Source: Halomonas sp. CH40
GTDB lineage: Bacteria > Pseudomonadota > Gammaproteobacteria > Pseudomonadales > Halomonadaceae
Reading direction: 5' to 3'
NCBI GenBank assembly: GCA_041875495.1
Contig: CP112982.1
Location: forward strand, 2,604,001-2,668,000
DNA length: 64,000 nt
Positions within the stretch are counted from its first letter, which is position 1; every line of letters starts with the position of its first letter. The position numbers and the translations under genes were made by a program. The notes under the pieces were generated by a model, which searched no databases, was not told the origin of the DNA, and saw only the letters and a list, made by a program, of their open reading frames with translations. Below are positions 50,078 through 58,787 of this stretch, in pieces.

Positions 50078-51667
50078 TCACGGCTGAGCAAAATCCGCGC
50101 GTAGCCAGTGGCGCAGTTCGCGCATTTGAGTAACCTCACCGGCTTGATCAAGCGTCTGAGGACGCATGCCCGGCGTAAAGCCACGCGCCAACCAGGGCTC
50201 CAGCAGCGCTGAGTCAGCGCTGATCACATGCACTGGCACGGCAAAGGTTGCCTCGGCCACGTTATCGTCGCCAGTAATCAGGGGAGCGGCCTGATGATCG
50301 CCTAGAATAATCAGCAGGGTGCTGTCATCCGCGACCCGCTCACTCCAACGACCAGCCACTTCAACGGCATACGCTACCGAGCGCGCATAGTGATCACGTA
50401 CTTTTTCAAAGTCCTGCCATAGTTCGTCCGGCGCTTCTCCCGCATTTTCCCAGCGGTCGAACACGCGCCCATTGCCGATCTGCGACCAGTCTTCCAGCAC
50501 CGGCAGAATCGGCGTCCAGGGCGCATGGCTGGAAATCAGCGCTATCTGGGCAAATACCGGGCCATCGCCCAAAAGCTTGCGCGCCGTGTAATCCAGGGTG
50601 TACTGATCCGGCATGGTGACCCAGTTAAGCGGCGGCCCTGCGTAATCCAGATCCTTGGCCGCATGAATGTCATCAAAACCATAGGCGCGCCCTTCCGGCC
50701 AGGCACGGGTAATCGCCGGCATCACCGCCAGGGTGCGGTGCCCGGTGGTCTTGAAGTCATCGACCAGAGTGCCATGGCCACTGTCCAGCATCAGCCGATA
50801 CCACAGCTGATTATCCACTTTGCGCCCACTCAGCGCCGTTGCATGGGCAAGCCATGACTGGCCACCGCGAATCGGCGATTCCAACCAGCCGGAGGCCATC
50901 TGGATGTCCTGGTTCCCCAGGCGCTGTTGCAGGTTATCCAACAGGGGCAGAATCACATCGGAATAGCGGCTATCTTCCAGGGCGGCAGCGCCGTAGGACT
51001 CGACGAAGGTGAGCAGTACGCGCTTGTCGGCCAACCCCGGCAAGGGCTGCACCTCAATGGGCGAGTCTGCCAGGGTAGCGGTAAATTCCTGGCGCGCCGC
51101 ATGGGTCTGGGTAATCTGCTGCCACTGGAACATGGCGGTGTTGACCATCGGCACACGAGCGGTATCCACCAGCCGCTGGCCATTAAGCTCCAGGGTGATC
51201 AGCACGGCGCTGGCCATCATCATCACTACCGCCAAGAAGCCCGGCAATCGCCTGACCGACAATGGCCGTGCAGGCATCAGTATTCTTGCTAACATCATAA
51301 ACAGGGCTGCCAGCAGCAGCATCGCCAGCAGCGTTACCAATATTGCCGCCAGCATGCCGATATTACCGACCATCAGCTCAAATACCGCGCGGGCCAGGGG
51401 CACATCCAGATAACTATTGAAGGAACGCCCAAAAGCCAGATAGGTTGCCACATCACCCAGGTTGAACAGGGTAATCACCAGCACGATGAGCAACCAGGCA
51501 ACCACCAGCCAGGTGCGCACACTCCCCTTGGGCAACAGCAAAATCAACGGGACTGCCAACCAGGCTTCCCAGGCGATCAGGCGCCCCGCAACATCCTCGA
51601 ATCGCCACCACAGCGGCGCTACCAGGATGATATTCATGACCAGTGCGCTAACCCATAACCGACCCAT
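50078..51667 (-). CDS. Sulfatase-fold inner-membrane protein (YejM/OpgB/LtaS-like)
   Basis: 529 residues from ATG 51667 (MGRLWVSALVMNIILV; SD GAGGCA). Five membrane helices occupy residues 1-175. The periplasmic domain has LLTFVESYGAAALED near residue 222 (metal/nucleophile region) and LIILGDHQAAPLI near 455 (D-H). It belongs to the alkaline phosphatase superfamily with phosphoethanolamine or phosphoglycerol transferases and PbgA/YejM. It is divergent from opgG, so it could add substituents to periplasmic glucans, or be a LapC-type regulator. The catalytic Ser/Thr is not obvious, as the usual TRP motif is replaced. Confidence 0.82.
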   Translation of the reverse strand: MGRLWVSALVMNIILVAPLWWRFEDVAGRLIAWEAWLAVPLILLLPKGSVRTWLVVAWLLIVLVITLFNLGDVATYLAFGRSFNSYLDVPLARAVFELMVGNIGMLAAILVTLLAMLLLAALFMMLARILMPARPLSVRRLPGFLAVVMMMASAVLITLELNGQRLVDTARVPMVNTAMFQWQQITQTHAARQEFTATLADSPIEVQPLPGLADKRVLLTFVESYGAAALEDSRYSDVILPLLDNLQQRLGNQDIQMASGWLESPIRGGQSWLAHATALSGRKVDNQLWYRLMLDSGHGTLVDDFKTTGHRTLAVMPAITRAWPEGRAYGFDDIHAAKDLDYAGPPLNWVTMPDQYTLDYTARKLLGDGPVFAQIALISSHAPWTPILPVLEDWSQIGNGRVFDRWENAGEAPDELWQDFEKVRDHYARSVAYAVEVAGRWSERVADDSTLLIILGDHQAAPLITGDDNVAEATFAVPVHVISADSALLEPWLARGFTPGMRPQTLDQAGEVTQMRELRHWLRADFAQP

Positions 51668-51867
51668 AGTATTGCCTCTATTGAAATCTGAGTGAAAAAG
51701 CACCGGACAAGGAACCTGAAAGAGTACTGGAAATCAGTAAAATCATGTACTGTAATAACTCAACGTATAACTATTGTTGAATTTTTATCTGGCGACTCAT
51801 TAACAAGTCATCTGACAGCGGCTTGAGTCACGCCAGAATCTGTTCTCTCTGCTCAAGGAGTCACGCT

Positions 51868-53478
51868 GTGCCTAAAGACGCGTTTCCGGTTTCAAGGATG
51901 TTGGCCACTGCTTCGAGCAAGGTGGTTCAATGGGCCATGCCAGCGCTGCTGGCCCTGTTGAGCACCCAGGCAATGGCGGCCCCTACCCCGGCTGTACAGC
52001 AGCAGTGGTATCAGGAACTGGCTGAACGCGCTCAGGAACTGGCAGAGCAGCCTTTTTCGCCGCCCGCCGATAGCTTGCCTGACGCCCTGAGAGACATCAA
52101 TTACGATACCTATCGGCAAATCCGCTTTAACCCGGCGCAGGCCTACTGGCAGGATGATAGCCGTTTTTCGTTGCAGCTATTTCACAGCGGCTTTCTGTTT
52201 CAGCATCCGGTTGAACTGCATCTGGTTGAAGATGGCCGCGCCGCGCCGCTTACCTTTCAGCAGGCAGACTTTATCTACGAAGGCGCCGCCCAAGCCCTCG
52301 AAGATCAAGACTTAAGCGCTGCCGGGCACGCCGGCTTTCGGGTGCATTACCCTCTGAATACCCAGGCGTATGCGGATGAATTTGCAGTTTTCCTCGGCGC
52401 CAGCTATTTCCGCCTGGTGGGCCGCGACCAGGCCTACGGGCTTTCAACCCGGGGAATTGCCGTCGATACGGCCCTGCCACAGGGCGAGGAGTTTCCGGTC
52501 TTTCGCGCGTTCTGGCTGTTCAAACCTGATTCAGACGACCCCAGCGTACATATCATGGCCTTGCTCGACGGCCCTTCGCTGACCGGCGCCTATCATTTTG
52601 AACTTACCCCTGGCCACACCACTCAGATGCGGGTCAAGGCTAGCCTGTTTGCCCGGGAAGACGTTGAAAAACTCGGGGTCGCTCCTCTGACCAGCATGTT
52701 TACCCATGGCGATATCAGCGGCCCCGGCACGGATGATTTCCGCCCCAACGTCCATGATTCCCAGGGTCTGCTGATCCACACGGGCGCTCAGGAGTGGATC
52801 TGGCGTCCGTTGAACAACCCGGCCAACCTGCAGGTTTCCGCCTTTGTTGATGACGACCCCAAGGGCTTTGGTCTGATGCAACGGGAACGCGATTTTGATC
52901 ATTATCTGGATCTGGAAGCTCAGTATCATCGCCGCCCCAGCCAGTGGGTAGAGCCTCTGGAGGATTGGGGCTCGGGTCATGTGGAACTGGTGGAAATTCC
53001 CACTCCGGATGAAACCCATGACAATATCGTCGCCTACTGGGTCGCGGATACGCCGTTTCTGGCCGGGCAGTCGCGCCAGCTTGATTACCGTACCCAGACC
53101 CTGCATCACACCCCAGATGCCCACAGCCTGGCCAAAGTTGTGCGCAGCCGCCAGGGCGATGCGGGCGTACCGGGTGAAGCAGATTCCGCCAGTGCCGGGC
53201 AGCGCCAATGGATTGTCGATTTTGACGGCGGTGAACTGGCCACACTCAACGCTGATCACCCGGTCGAGCTGCGACTGCAAACCCAGCAGGAAGACGCCGT
53301 TACCCTGGCGCAGGTCAAAGCACTGCCTGACCAGCAGTGGCGAGCCACTTTGCGGATCGCGGAGACTACCCAGCCAGTCGATATCCGTCTGGCGCTGACG
53401 CTGGAGGGCCGCATTATCAGTGAAACCTGGAACCAGATTATTTCACCTGCCAAGGCGGTAAGCGCTCCCGATGCCTAA
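51868..53478 (+). CDS. opgG: Periplasmic glucan biosynthesis protein OpgG (MdoG)
   Basis: 536 residues from GTG 51868 with AAGGAG six bases before; signal peptide ending in STQAMAAP near residue 35. DIRFNPAQAYW (YRQIRFNPAQAYW), FFQLFHSGFL-like (LQLFHSGFLFQHPV), ASYFRLVGRDQAYGLSTRGI and ALLDGPSLTGAYHFELTPG are OpgG signatures. It is needed for branching or release of osmoregulated periplasmic glucan. Overlap of eight bases with opgH shows translational coupling. Confidence 0.95.
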   Translation: MPKDAFPVSRMLATASSKVVQWAMPALLALLSTQAMAAPTPAVQQQWYQELAERAQELAEQPFSPPADSLPDALRDINYDTYRQIRFNPAQAYWQDDSRFSLQLFHSGFLFQHPVELHLVEDGRAAPLTFQQADFIYEGAAQALEDQDLSAAGHAGFRVHYPLNTQAYADEFAVFLGASYFRLVGRDQAYGLSTRGIAVDTALPQGEEFPVFRAFWLFKPDSDDPSVHIMALLDGPSLTGAYHFELTPGHTTQMRVKASLFAREDVEKLGVAPLTSMFTHGDISGPGTDDFRPNVHDSQGLLIHTGAQEWIWRPLNNPANLQVSAFVDDDPKGFGLMQRERDFDHYLDLEAQYHRRPSQWVEPLEDWGSGHVELVEIPTPDETHDNIVAYWVADTPFLAGQSRQLDYRTQTLHHTPDAHSLAKVVRSRQGDAGVPGEADSASAGQRQWIVDFDGGELATLNADHPVELRLQTQQEDAVTLAQVKALPDQQWRATLRIAETTQPVDIRLALTLEGRIISETWNQIISPAKAVSAPDA

Positions 53479-55408
53479 CAGCCGGATATCAGCTTACATG
53501 CCCTGGCTACGCCTGCGCCGCTGGGGGCTGATGGTCTGTGTACTGATCACCAGCCTTGCCGGTTCAGCCACGCTTTTGCATATCACCGCGTCCTTGCCGC
53601 TGGCTGCGCGAATCAGCCTGCTGGTGATTTTCGTGCTGACCTTCAGCTGGATAGCGCTGTCCTTCTGGAGCGCACTCAGTGGCTTCGTACTGTGCTGGTG
53701 CCGTCGTGATCCCATCACCCTACAGCGCCTTGACCACCCAACGGCTAACGCTACAGAGGGGATTTCCCGGACTCGCACGGCAATGATCATGCCGATCTAC
53801 CAGGAACCACCTGAGCCCACCCTGGCCGGTCTGGAAGCCAGCTGCCGCTCACTGCTGGCGCAAAAGGCGCAGCGCGACCAAGATGCTATGCCTCAGCTGG
53901 ATGTATTTATCCTCAGCGACACTCAGTGCCCCGAGGCAGCGGCCAAGGAGGCTCAGCATGTGGCGGCGCTTCAGCAGCGCCTGAAGGGTGAACTGAGCAT
54001 TTACTATCGTCGGCGCGATAATAACCATGGTCGCAAGGCAGGCAATATTGCCGATTTCTGCCGCCGCTGGGGCCGCCATTATGATTATTTCGTGGTGCTC
54101 GACGCTGACAGCATTATGGGTGGAGACACCGTTGTAAGGCTGATCGAAAAAATGCATGCCCAGCCAGCGGTGGGCCTGATCCAGAGCGTGCCGATTCCGG
54201 TCGGCCAGGTCACCCTGTTTGGGCGTATGGTGCAGTTTGCCGCCGCCCTCTACAGCCCCATGCTGGCCGCTGGGCAGAGTTTCTGGCAAGGCGATAGCGC
54301 CAATTACTGGGGGCACAATGCCATCGTCCGCACGCGCGCCTTTATGGCCAGCAGCGGGCTACCCAGCCTGCCCGGCAAGCCACCGCTGGGCGGGGAGCTG
54401 CTCAGCCATGATTTTGTTGAAGCGGCCCTGTTGCGTCGTGATGGTTGGCAGGTATTACTCGACACCACAACCACCTGTACATTTCGGCCCACTAAAGCCG
54501 CGGACAGCTATGAATCCATGCCCAGCAACCTGCTGGATTTTGCCAAGCGCGACCGTCGCTGGCTGCAGGGTAATCTGCAACACCTGCGCCTGTTGGCCGG
54601 TTCCGGGTTGCACCCGCTCAGCCGTTGCCATTTTTTCTGCGGCGCCTTTGCCTATCTGTCATCTCCTTTGTGGCTGATGCTGCTGATCAGCTCCAGCGTC
54701 ATGATCGGCGTCAGCGCGTTCAATGGTGCGCCCACCCTGCATTCTCAACCCCTTGCCCTTGGCCTTTTGGGGGTAACGCTGGGTATGCTGCTTGCCCCCA
54801 AACTGCTTGGCCTGATACTGGCGATGTGCCATACGCCAGCCGATTATGGTGGGCGCCTACGGCTGCTGATCAGCACCCTGCTGGAAATTGTCTTCGCTGC
54901 CCTGCTGGCCCCGCTGATGATGGCCTGGCACAGCCTGTTTATTGGCGGTGTGCTGACAGGCCGCGCCGTTGAGTGGAATACCCAGCCTCGAGGTGAGCGC
55001 TCACTCAGCTGGAAAGAAGCCTGGCAGCCGACCTGCTGGATAACTCTTGTGGGCACGGCCTGGCTACTGGCATTGATTGCCCTCTCCCCTTCGGCGGCCC
55101 TATGGTTAACCCCGGCCTGGCTGGGGCTGATAGGTTCCACCCTGCTGGTAAAAGCCAGCAGCTACCCCCTCGGCAAGCCGCAGCAGCTGCGCTTGAGCCT
55201 GTGGCAAACGCCTTACCAGCAGAATGTCAGCGTCCTTGAGGCTTACCAGCAACATCTTGCACAGGCACTTGAATCACCTGCTTTGCAAGCGCTACCGCTC
55301 AGCCCCTTGCCTGCGGAACTGCTCGGAGAAATGCCGATACAATCCTTTCAGCGGCATGTTCTCCCCACCGACGCTTTCCCATCACCACGCACCGAGGAGA
55401 CCTACTGA
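53471..55408 (+). CDS. opgH: Glucans biosynthesis glucosyltransferase OpgH (MdoH)
   Basis: 645 residues, shorter than the 847-residue E. coli protein at the N- and C-termini. Membrane segments near residues 20-70, then the GT2 domain with TAMIMPIYQEPPEPTLAGLEA, VVLDADSIMGGD (DxD) and SGLPSLPGKPPLGGELLSHDFVEAALLRR (ED motif; QxxRW as RWLQGNLQHL). It uses UDP-glucose to make beta-1,2-glucan backbones and exports them. Its last base is the first base of the FkbM gene (TGATG). Confidence 0.93.
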   Translation: MPNSRISAYMPWLRLRRWGLMVCVLITSLAGSATLLHITASLPLAARISLLVIFVLTFSWIALSFWSALSGFVLCWCRRDPITLQRLDHPTANATEGISRTRTAMIMPIYQEPPEPTLAGLEASCRSLLAQKAQRDQDAMPQLDVFILSDTQCPEAAAKEAQHVAALQQRLKGELSIYYRRRDNNHGRKAGNIADFCRRWGRHYDYFVVLDADSIMGGDTVVRLIEKMHAQPAVGLIQSVPIPVGQVTLFGRMVQFAAALYSPMLAAGQSFWQGDSANYWGHNAIVRTRAFMASSGLPSLPGKPPLGGELLSHDFVEAALLRRDGWQVLLDTTTTCTFRPTKAADSYESMPSNLLDFAKRDRRWLQGNLQHLRLLAGSGLHPLSRCHFFCGAFAYLSSPLWLMLLISSSVMIGVSAFNGAPTLHSQPLALGLLGVTLGMLLAPKLLGLILAMCHTPADYGGRLRLLISTLLEIVFAALLAPLMMAWHSLFIGGVLTGRAVEWNTQPRGERSLSWKEAWQPTCWITLVGTAWLLALIALSPSAALWLTPAWLGLIGSTLLVKASSYPLGKPQQLRLSLWQTPYQQNVSVLEAYQQHLAQALESPALQALPLSPLPAELLGEMPIQSFQRHVLPTDAFPSPRTEETY

Positions 55409-56190
55409 TGCCATCAAGGCTGTTCCATCAATGTTCCAGCGCCTTTGGCATCACCCGCTCCCTGGTGATCTACTGGCGCCCCGGGCGTCAGCAAGGCCTG
55501 CAGAACCTTTATCGGCCGTTTATCACCCCGGGCGCACCCGCCTTTGATATCGGCGCTCATCTGGGTGATCGCAGTGCCGCTTTTCAGGCGCTGGGTGCCC
55601 AAGTGGTCGCGCTGGAACCTCAGCCAGGCCTGGCGCGCTGGTGCAAGCGCATGGTGGGTCAGGAGCTGACCCTGCTCCCTATGGCCGCCGGGCCAACCCC
55701 CGGCACTGCGCATATTGCCATCAGCCCGAGCAACCCGACGGTATCGACCCTTGCCCATGCCTGGCGCGAACAGGTCAGCCAACACAACGCAGGTTTTGCC
55801 AGCGTCAACTGGAACACCCAGCTATCGGTGGAGGTCACCACTCTGGATGCCCTGATTGCCACCTATGGGCTACCCTGCTTTATCAAGATAGACGTTGAAG
55901 GCTTTGAAGCAGAGGTACTGGCGGGACTGAGCCAGCCGGTACCCGCCCTGTCATTTGAGTTTGTTGCCGGTACTCTCAACGTCGGCCATGCCTGTATTCA
56001 ACAGTTACGCCGATTGGGTGATTATCGTTTCAATGTGGTGGAAGGCGAGCAGCGGGTATTTCGCTGGTCAGACTGGAAAACCGCTGATCAGGTTGACGCC
56101 TGGCTTTCACAAGGTGCCGACCACCTAAGTTCCGGGGATATCTATGCCTGCCAGGCTCACCACCCTGCCTTAAAGGTTTCTTCTGCTTGA
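55408..56190 (+). CDS. FkbM-family methyltransferase
   Basis: 260 residues. SAM-binding region FDIGAHLGDRSAAFQALGAQVVALEPQP near residue 50 and the FkbM signature FIKIDVEGFEAEVLAGL near 160. SD GAGGAG seven bases before the ATG overlapping opgH. FkbM proteins methylate sugars or small metabolites; its coupling to opgGH suggests periplasmic-glucan or envelope sugar methylation, which is inference. Confidence 0.88.
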   Translation: MPSRLFHQCSSAFGITRSLVIYWRPGRQQGLQNLYRPFITPGAPAFDIGAHLGDRSAAFQALGAQVVALEPQPGLARWCKRMVGQELTLLPMAAGPTPGTAHIAISPSNPTVSTLAHAWREQVSQHNAGFASVNWNTQLSVEVTTLDALIATYGLPCFIKIDVEGFEAEVLAGLSQPVPALSFEFVAGTLNVGHACIQQLRRLGDYRFNVVEGEQRVFRWSDWKTADQVDAWLSQGADHLSSGDIYACQAHHPALKVSSA

Positions 56191-56252
56191 CATATTCTTA
56201 TAGTTAATAAAGGCTTGATCAAGCTGGATGATTTTTCCTGAGGAACACCAAA

Positions 56253-57029
56253 ATGCATACTGACTGGTCGTCGCTGACCACGCTGGAACTTGCCGAAATG
56301 GCGCGCCGTTCGCCGATTGCCGTGGTGGTCATGGGTGCCACTGAGCAACACGGCCCTCATCTGCCGCTGGGCACCGATACCACCATTGGCTTGGGTCTGC
56401 AGGCCGCCATGCTGGCAGCGCTGCCTCAGGAGCTGGATATTATCTGCCTGCCTGCGGTCAGCGTAGGCGCCAGCGAAGAACACAGTAGCTTTCCCGGCAC
56501 TCTCAGCCTGCCTGCCCGGGTCGCCATTGATACCCTTGAAGCCTACGGTGATAGCGTCGCTCAGGCGGATATCCGGCGTCTGATGATCATCAACAGCCAC
56601 GGCGGCAACAAGGCGGTGATGGATATTGCCGCCCTGGCGCTGCGCAAGCGCCATGCCCTCCAGGTCATCAAGGCCACCTATACCCGCTTACCTCCGCTGG
56701 AAGGCGCTCTCGATGCTGATGAACTGCGTCGCGGCCTGCATGGTGGCCTGCTGGAAACGGCCATGATGCTGCACCTGGCGCCGGATCAGGTCAACATGGC
56801 GCGAGCCAGAAACGCCTTGTCGGAAAAGCCCGCGGATAATTCCCTACTCAACCAGGAAGGCGCCGCCTCCCTCGCCTGGCTGGCAGAAGACCTGGCTTAC
56901 GATGGCATTGCAGGTAACGCCACTGGCGCAACCGCCGAACTGGGCAAGAAGCTGGTGCACCACTACGGCCGCCAGCTGGCCAAGGTCATACAGGAAGCCG
57001 CTGCCCGGCCCCTACCAGTAACCACTTAA
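56253..57029 (+). CDS. Creatininase-family amidohydrolase
   Basis: 258 residues. Metal residues appear in MGATEQHGPHLPLGTDT near residue 30 (E, H, D) and later INSHGGNKAVMD near 113. The family hydrolyses cyclic or amide bonds (creatininase, FAPy deformylase ArfB, mycofactocin MftE). The substrate is not known. It lies 62 bases after the FkbM gene with GAGGA before the start. Confidence 0.88.
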   Translation: MHTDWSSLTTLELAEMARRSPIAVVVMGATEQHGPHLPLGTDTTIGLGLQAAMLAALPQELDIICLPAVSVGASEEHSSFPGTLSLPARVAIDTLEAYGDSVAQADIRRLMIINSHGGNKAVMDIAALALRKRHALQVIKATYTRLPPLEGALDADELRRGLHGGLLETAMMLHLAPDQVNMARARNALSEKPADNSLLNQEGAASLAWLAEDLAYDGIAGNATGATAELGKKLVHHYGRQLAKVIQEAAARPLPVTT

Positions 57030-57130
57030 GCCGTGATTGTTTTTTTGGACCGTTTGCCGTGCATGTTGCTTGTAACGTTTCCGGCTTGCATACTGTTACA
57101 TGAAACATAGCTATCAAAAGGGGGCAAGCC

Positions 57131-57358
57131 ATGGCAACAGACGTTAATGTCAGGGTGAAGAAACACCGGGCAGCTTTGCGTGCAGCCGGGCTACGCCCTA
57201 TCCAATTATGGATTCCTGACACCCGCCAAACGGGCTTTGCTGATGAAATCCGTCAACAGTGCAGAAAAGTGGCTGAAGCGGATGCCGCCGATCAGGATCT
57301 GGACGATTTCATGCAAGTGGCTCTGGAAGATATAGCCACTGATGAGTGGGATGGATGA
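57131..57358 (+). CDS. MazE-family antitoxin (DUF3018)
   Basis: 75 residues: VNVRVKKHRAALRAAGLRPIQLWIPD... then an acidic C-terminus (DQDLDDFMQVALEDIATDEWD). It is likely a DNA-binding antitoxin. Its stop overlaps the MazF start (ATGA at 57355-57358). The upstream 100 bases hold an inverted repeat TGTAAC (57071) / GTTACA (57095), a possible operator. Confidence 0.88.
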   Translation: MATDVNVRVKKHRAALRAAGLRPIQLWIPDTRQTGFADEIRQQCRKVAEADAADQDLDDFMQVALEDIATDEWDG

Positions 57359-57678
57359 AGCGTGGTGACCTTGTCGCGGTCGCTATCTCAGGTGATTTCG
57401 GCAAACCACGTCCAGCACTTATCATTCAGTCCGACCTGTTCAGCGAGATTCCCAGCGTGACAGTGCTGCCGCTGACAAGCACAAAAATCGATGCACCGTT
57501 AATACGCCTTGATATTGAACCAACACGCGCCAACGGGTTGCGCAAAGCCTCTCAGGTCATGATCGATAAACCCATGACGATAAAGCGTGACAAGATTGGC
57601 AACACCTTCGGGTCGCTGAACGATGCAGAGATGATGACAATTAATCGCTTATTGGCTTTGTTTCTCGGTTTTGCCTGA
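57355..57678 (+). CDS. MazF/PemK-family toxin (mRNA interferase)
   Basis: 107 residues from ATG 57355 (MKRGDLVAVAISGDFGKPRPALIIQSD), overlapping the antitoxin by four bases. The start block GDLV...GKPRPALIIQSD and VMIDKPMTIKRDKIGNTFG are typical of MazF/PemK-type endoribonucleases. A G+C-rich hairpin (GCCCAGCG...CGCTGGGC, 57687-57713) follows. Confidence 0.92.
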   Translation: MKRGDLVAVAISGDFGKPRPALIIQSDLFSEIPSVTVLPLTSTKIDAPLIRLDIEPTRANGLRKASQVMIDKPMTIKRDKIGNTFGSLNDAEMMTINRLLALFLGFA

Positions 57679-57686
57679 AGAACCGC

Positions 57687-57713
57687 CCAGCGAAGCGCCG
57701 CCGCTGGGCATTT
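57687..57713 (+). terminator. Hairpin after mazF (candidate terminator)
   Basis: Stem GCCCAGCG and CGCTGGGC with an 11-base loop, just downstream of the toxin stop codon. There is no T-run, so it may be an attenuating or mRNA-stabilising hairpin rather than a true terminator. Confidence 0.5.
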
Positions 57714-58347
57714 GTAAGTTACCTCCCTCAGCGGTCTGATCAATGCCGCCACAACACAGTTGCCAACATTACCAAAAAGAGCCTTGCTTACTTTTATGGC
57801 ATTCGCATGCGGTGACGATTTTTCACATATTACTGTCACGCCCTATTTGCCACATTGCGCTGCGATATGAGCATTGTTATCACCGCTCGACCAGCTATTT
57901 TCGTTCAAAAAAATAAGTGCATAGCGCTTTAAGTTAGACTAGATTAACTAAAGTAGTAGGTGCTTATGGTTATTTAAAAAACGAAACAAAAATACACCTT
58001 CAATCGAGCTTGAGATTAAAGGGTTTTAGGTGTTGGGCAGGCGCACCGATTACAACAACAGGTCATAGCGCCTTACCCCCGTACTACAGTCAATCGTTGC
58101 CCTATCTATGAAGAGCCGTTTTTCAACGTGGTTTTCTTTCTGCTGGTGTATCAATCGTCATCACACATATCCCAGCAGCGGCCGCGATGATGTTAATAAG
58201 CTCAGTGTTTTGTGAATCACCTACTTGCGGGGTAATGAGCTGTTTTTTTGTGCAGAAAATTCGGTGATATGAATATTTGTTTACAAAAAAACTGCATTCA
58301 TGTGGTGAAAATCGGCAATAGACCGACATACCTAAGGAAAAAGCAGC
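57714..58347. other. Intergenic gap before the stress-protein gene
   Basis: About 630 bases with no recognised gene on either strand. Only short open frames occur (for example 58123-58329, minus, 68 codons), without SD or family resemblance. The last part must hold the promoter of the stress-protein and symporter genes; the start codon at 58348 is preceded by TAAGGAAAA. Confidence 0.5.
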
Positions 58348-58782
58348 ATGAAATTAGTTATCGGCCTTGATGGGCAAAGTTCAGGGCAAAAAGCCTTGGA
58401 TTTTGCTAAAAGTGTGGCAAAACAAACAGAAAACTGTGAGTTGATAGTGGTTTATGTCGTTGAATGGTCACCTTTTTCATTTCAAACGGCGGAAGAGAAT
58501 GCTCGGCGCCATAAGCGGCGCGAGGAGGAAATTGCGCTTGCGGAAGAGCGGATTGTTAACCCCGCTGTCGCATCACTGACTGAGGCAGGGTTGCCTGCCC
58601 GTGGGGTTGTGCGTCACGGCGACGTTGCCGACACAATTGACCAGGTTGCGCTGAGTGAAGGGGCTTCGCAGATTATCGTTGCTCGTTCGAGTGCCGGTGG
58701 GCTGACATCCCGTTTGTTCGGCAGCTCAACCGCTCATCTTGTGATGAACGCCCATGTTCCTGTCACTGTTGTTGCTCAATAA
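58348..58782 (+). CDS. Universal stress protein (UspA family)
   Basis: 144 residues: LVIGLDGQSSGQKALDFAKSVA at the start, then RGVVRHGDVADTIDQVA, and a C-terminal ATP-binding-like loop ARSSAGGLTSRLFGSSTAHLVMNAHVPVTVV. The G-x2-G-x9-G-S/T pattern is present, so it may bind ATP. It lies five bases before the symporter gene and may be co-transcribed with it. Confidence 0.9.
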   Translation: MKLVIGLDGQSSGQKALDFAKSVAKQTENCELIVVYVVEWSPFSFQTAEENARRHKRREEEIALAEERIVNPAVASLTEAGLPARGVVRHGDVADTIDQVALSEGASQIIVARSSAGGLTSRLFGSSTAHLVMNAHVPVTVVAQ

Positions 58783-58787
58783 AAGGT

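Noticed and set aside
58123-58329. 68-codon minus-strand frame as a gene
   Set aside because: No ribosome-binding site, no recognisable domain, and isolated in a gap; likely chance.
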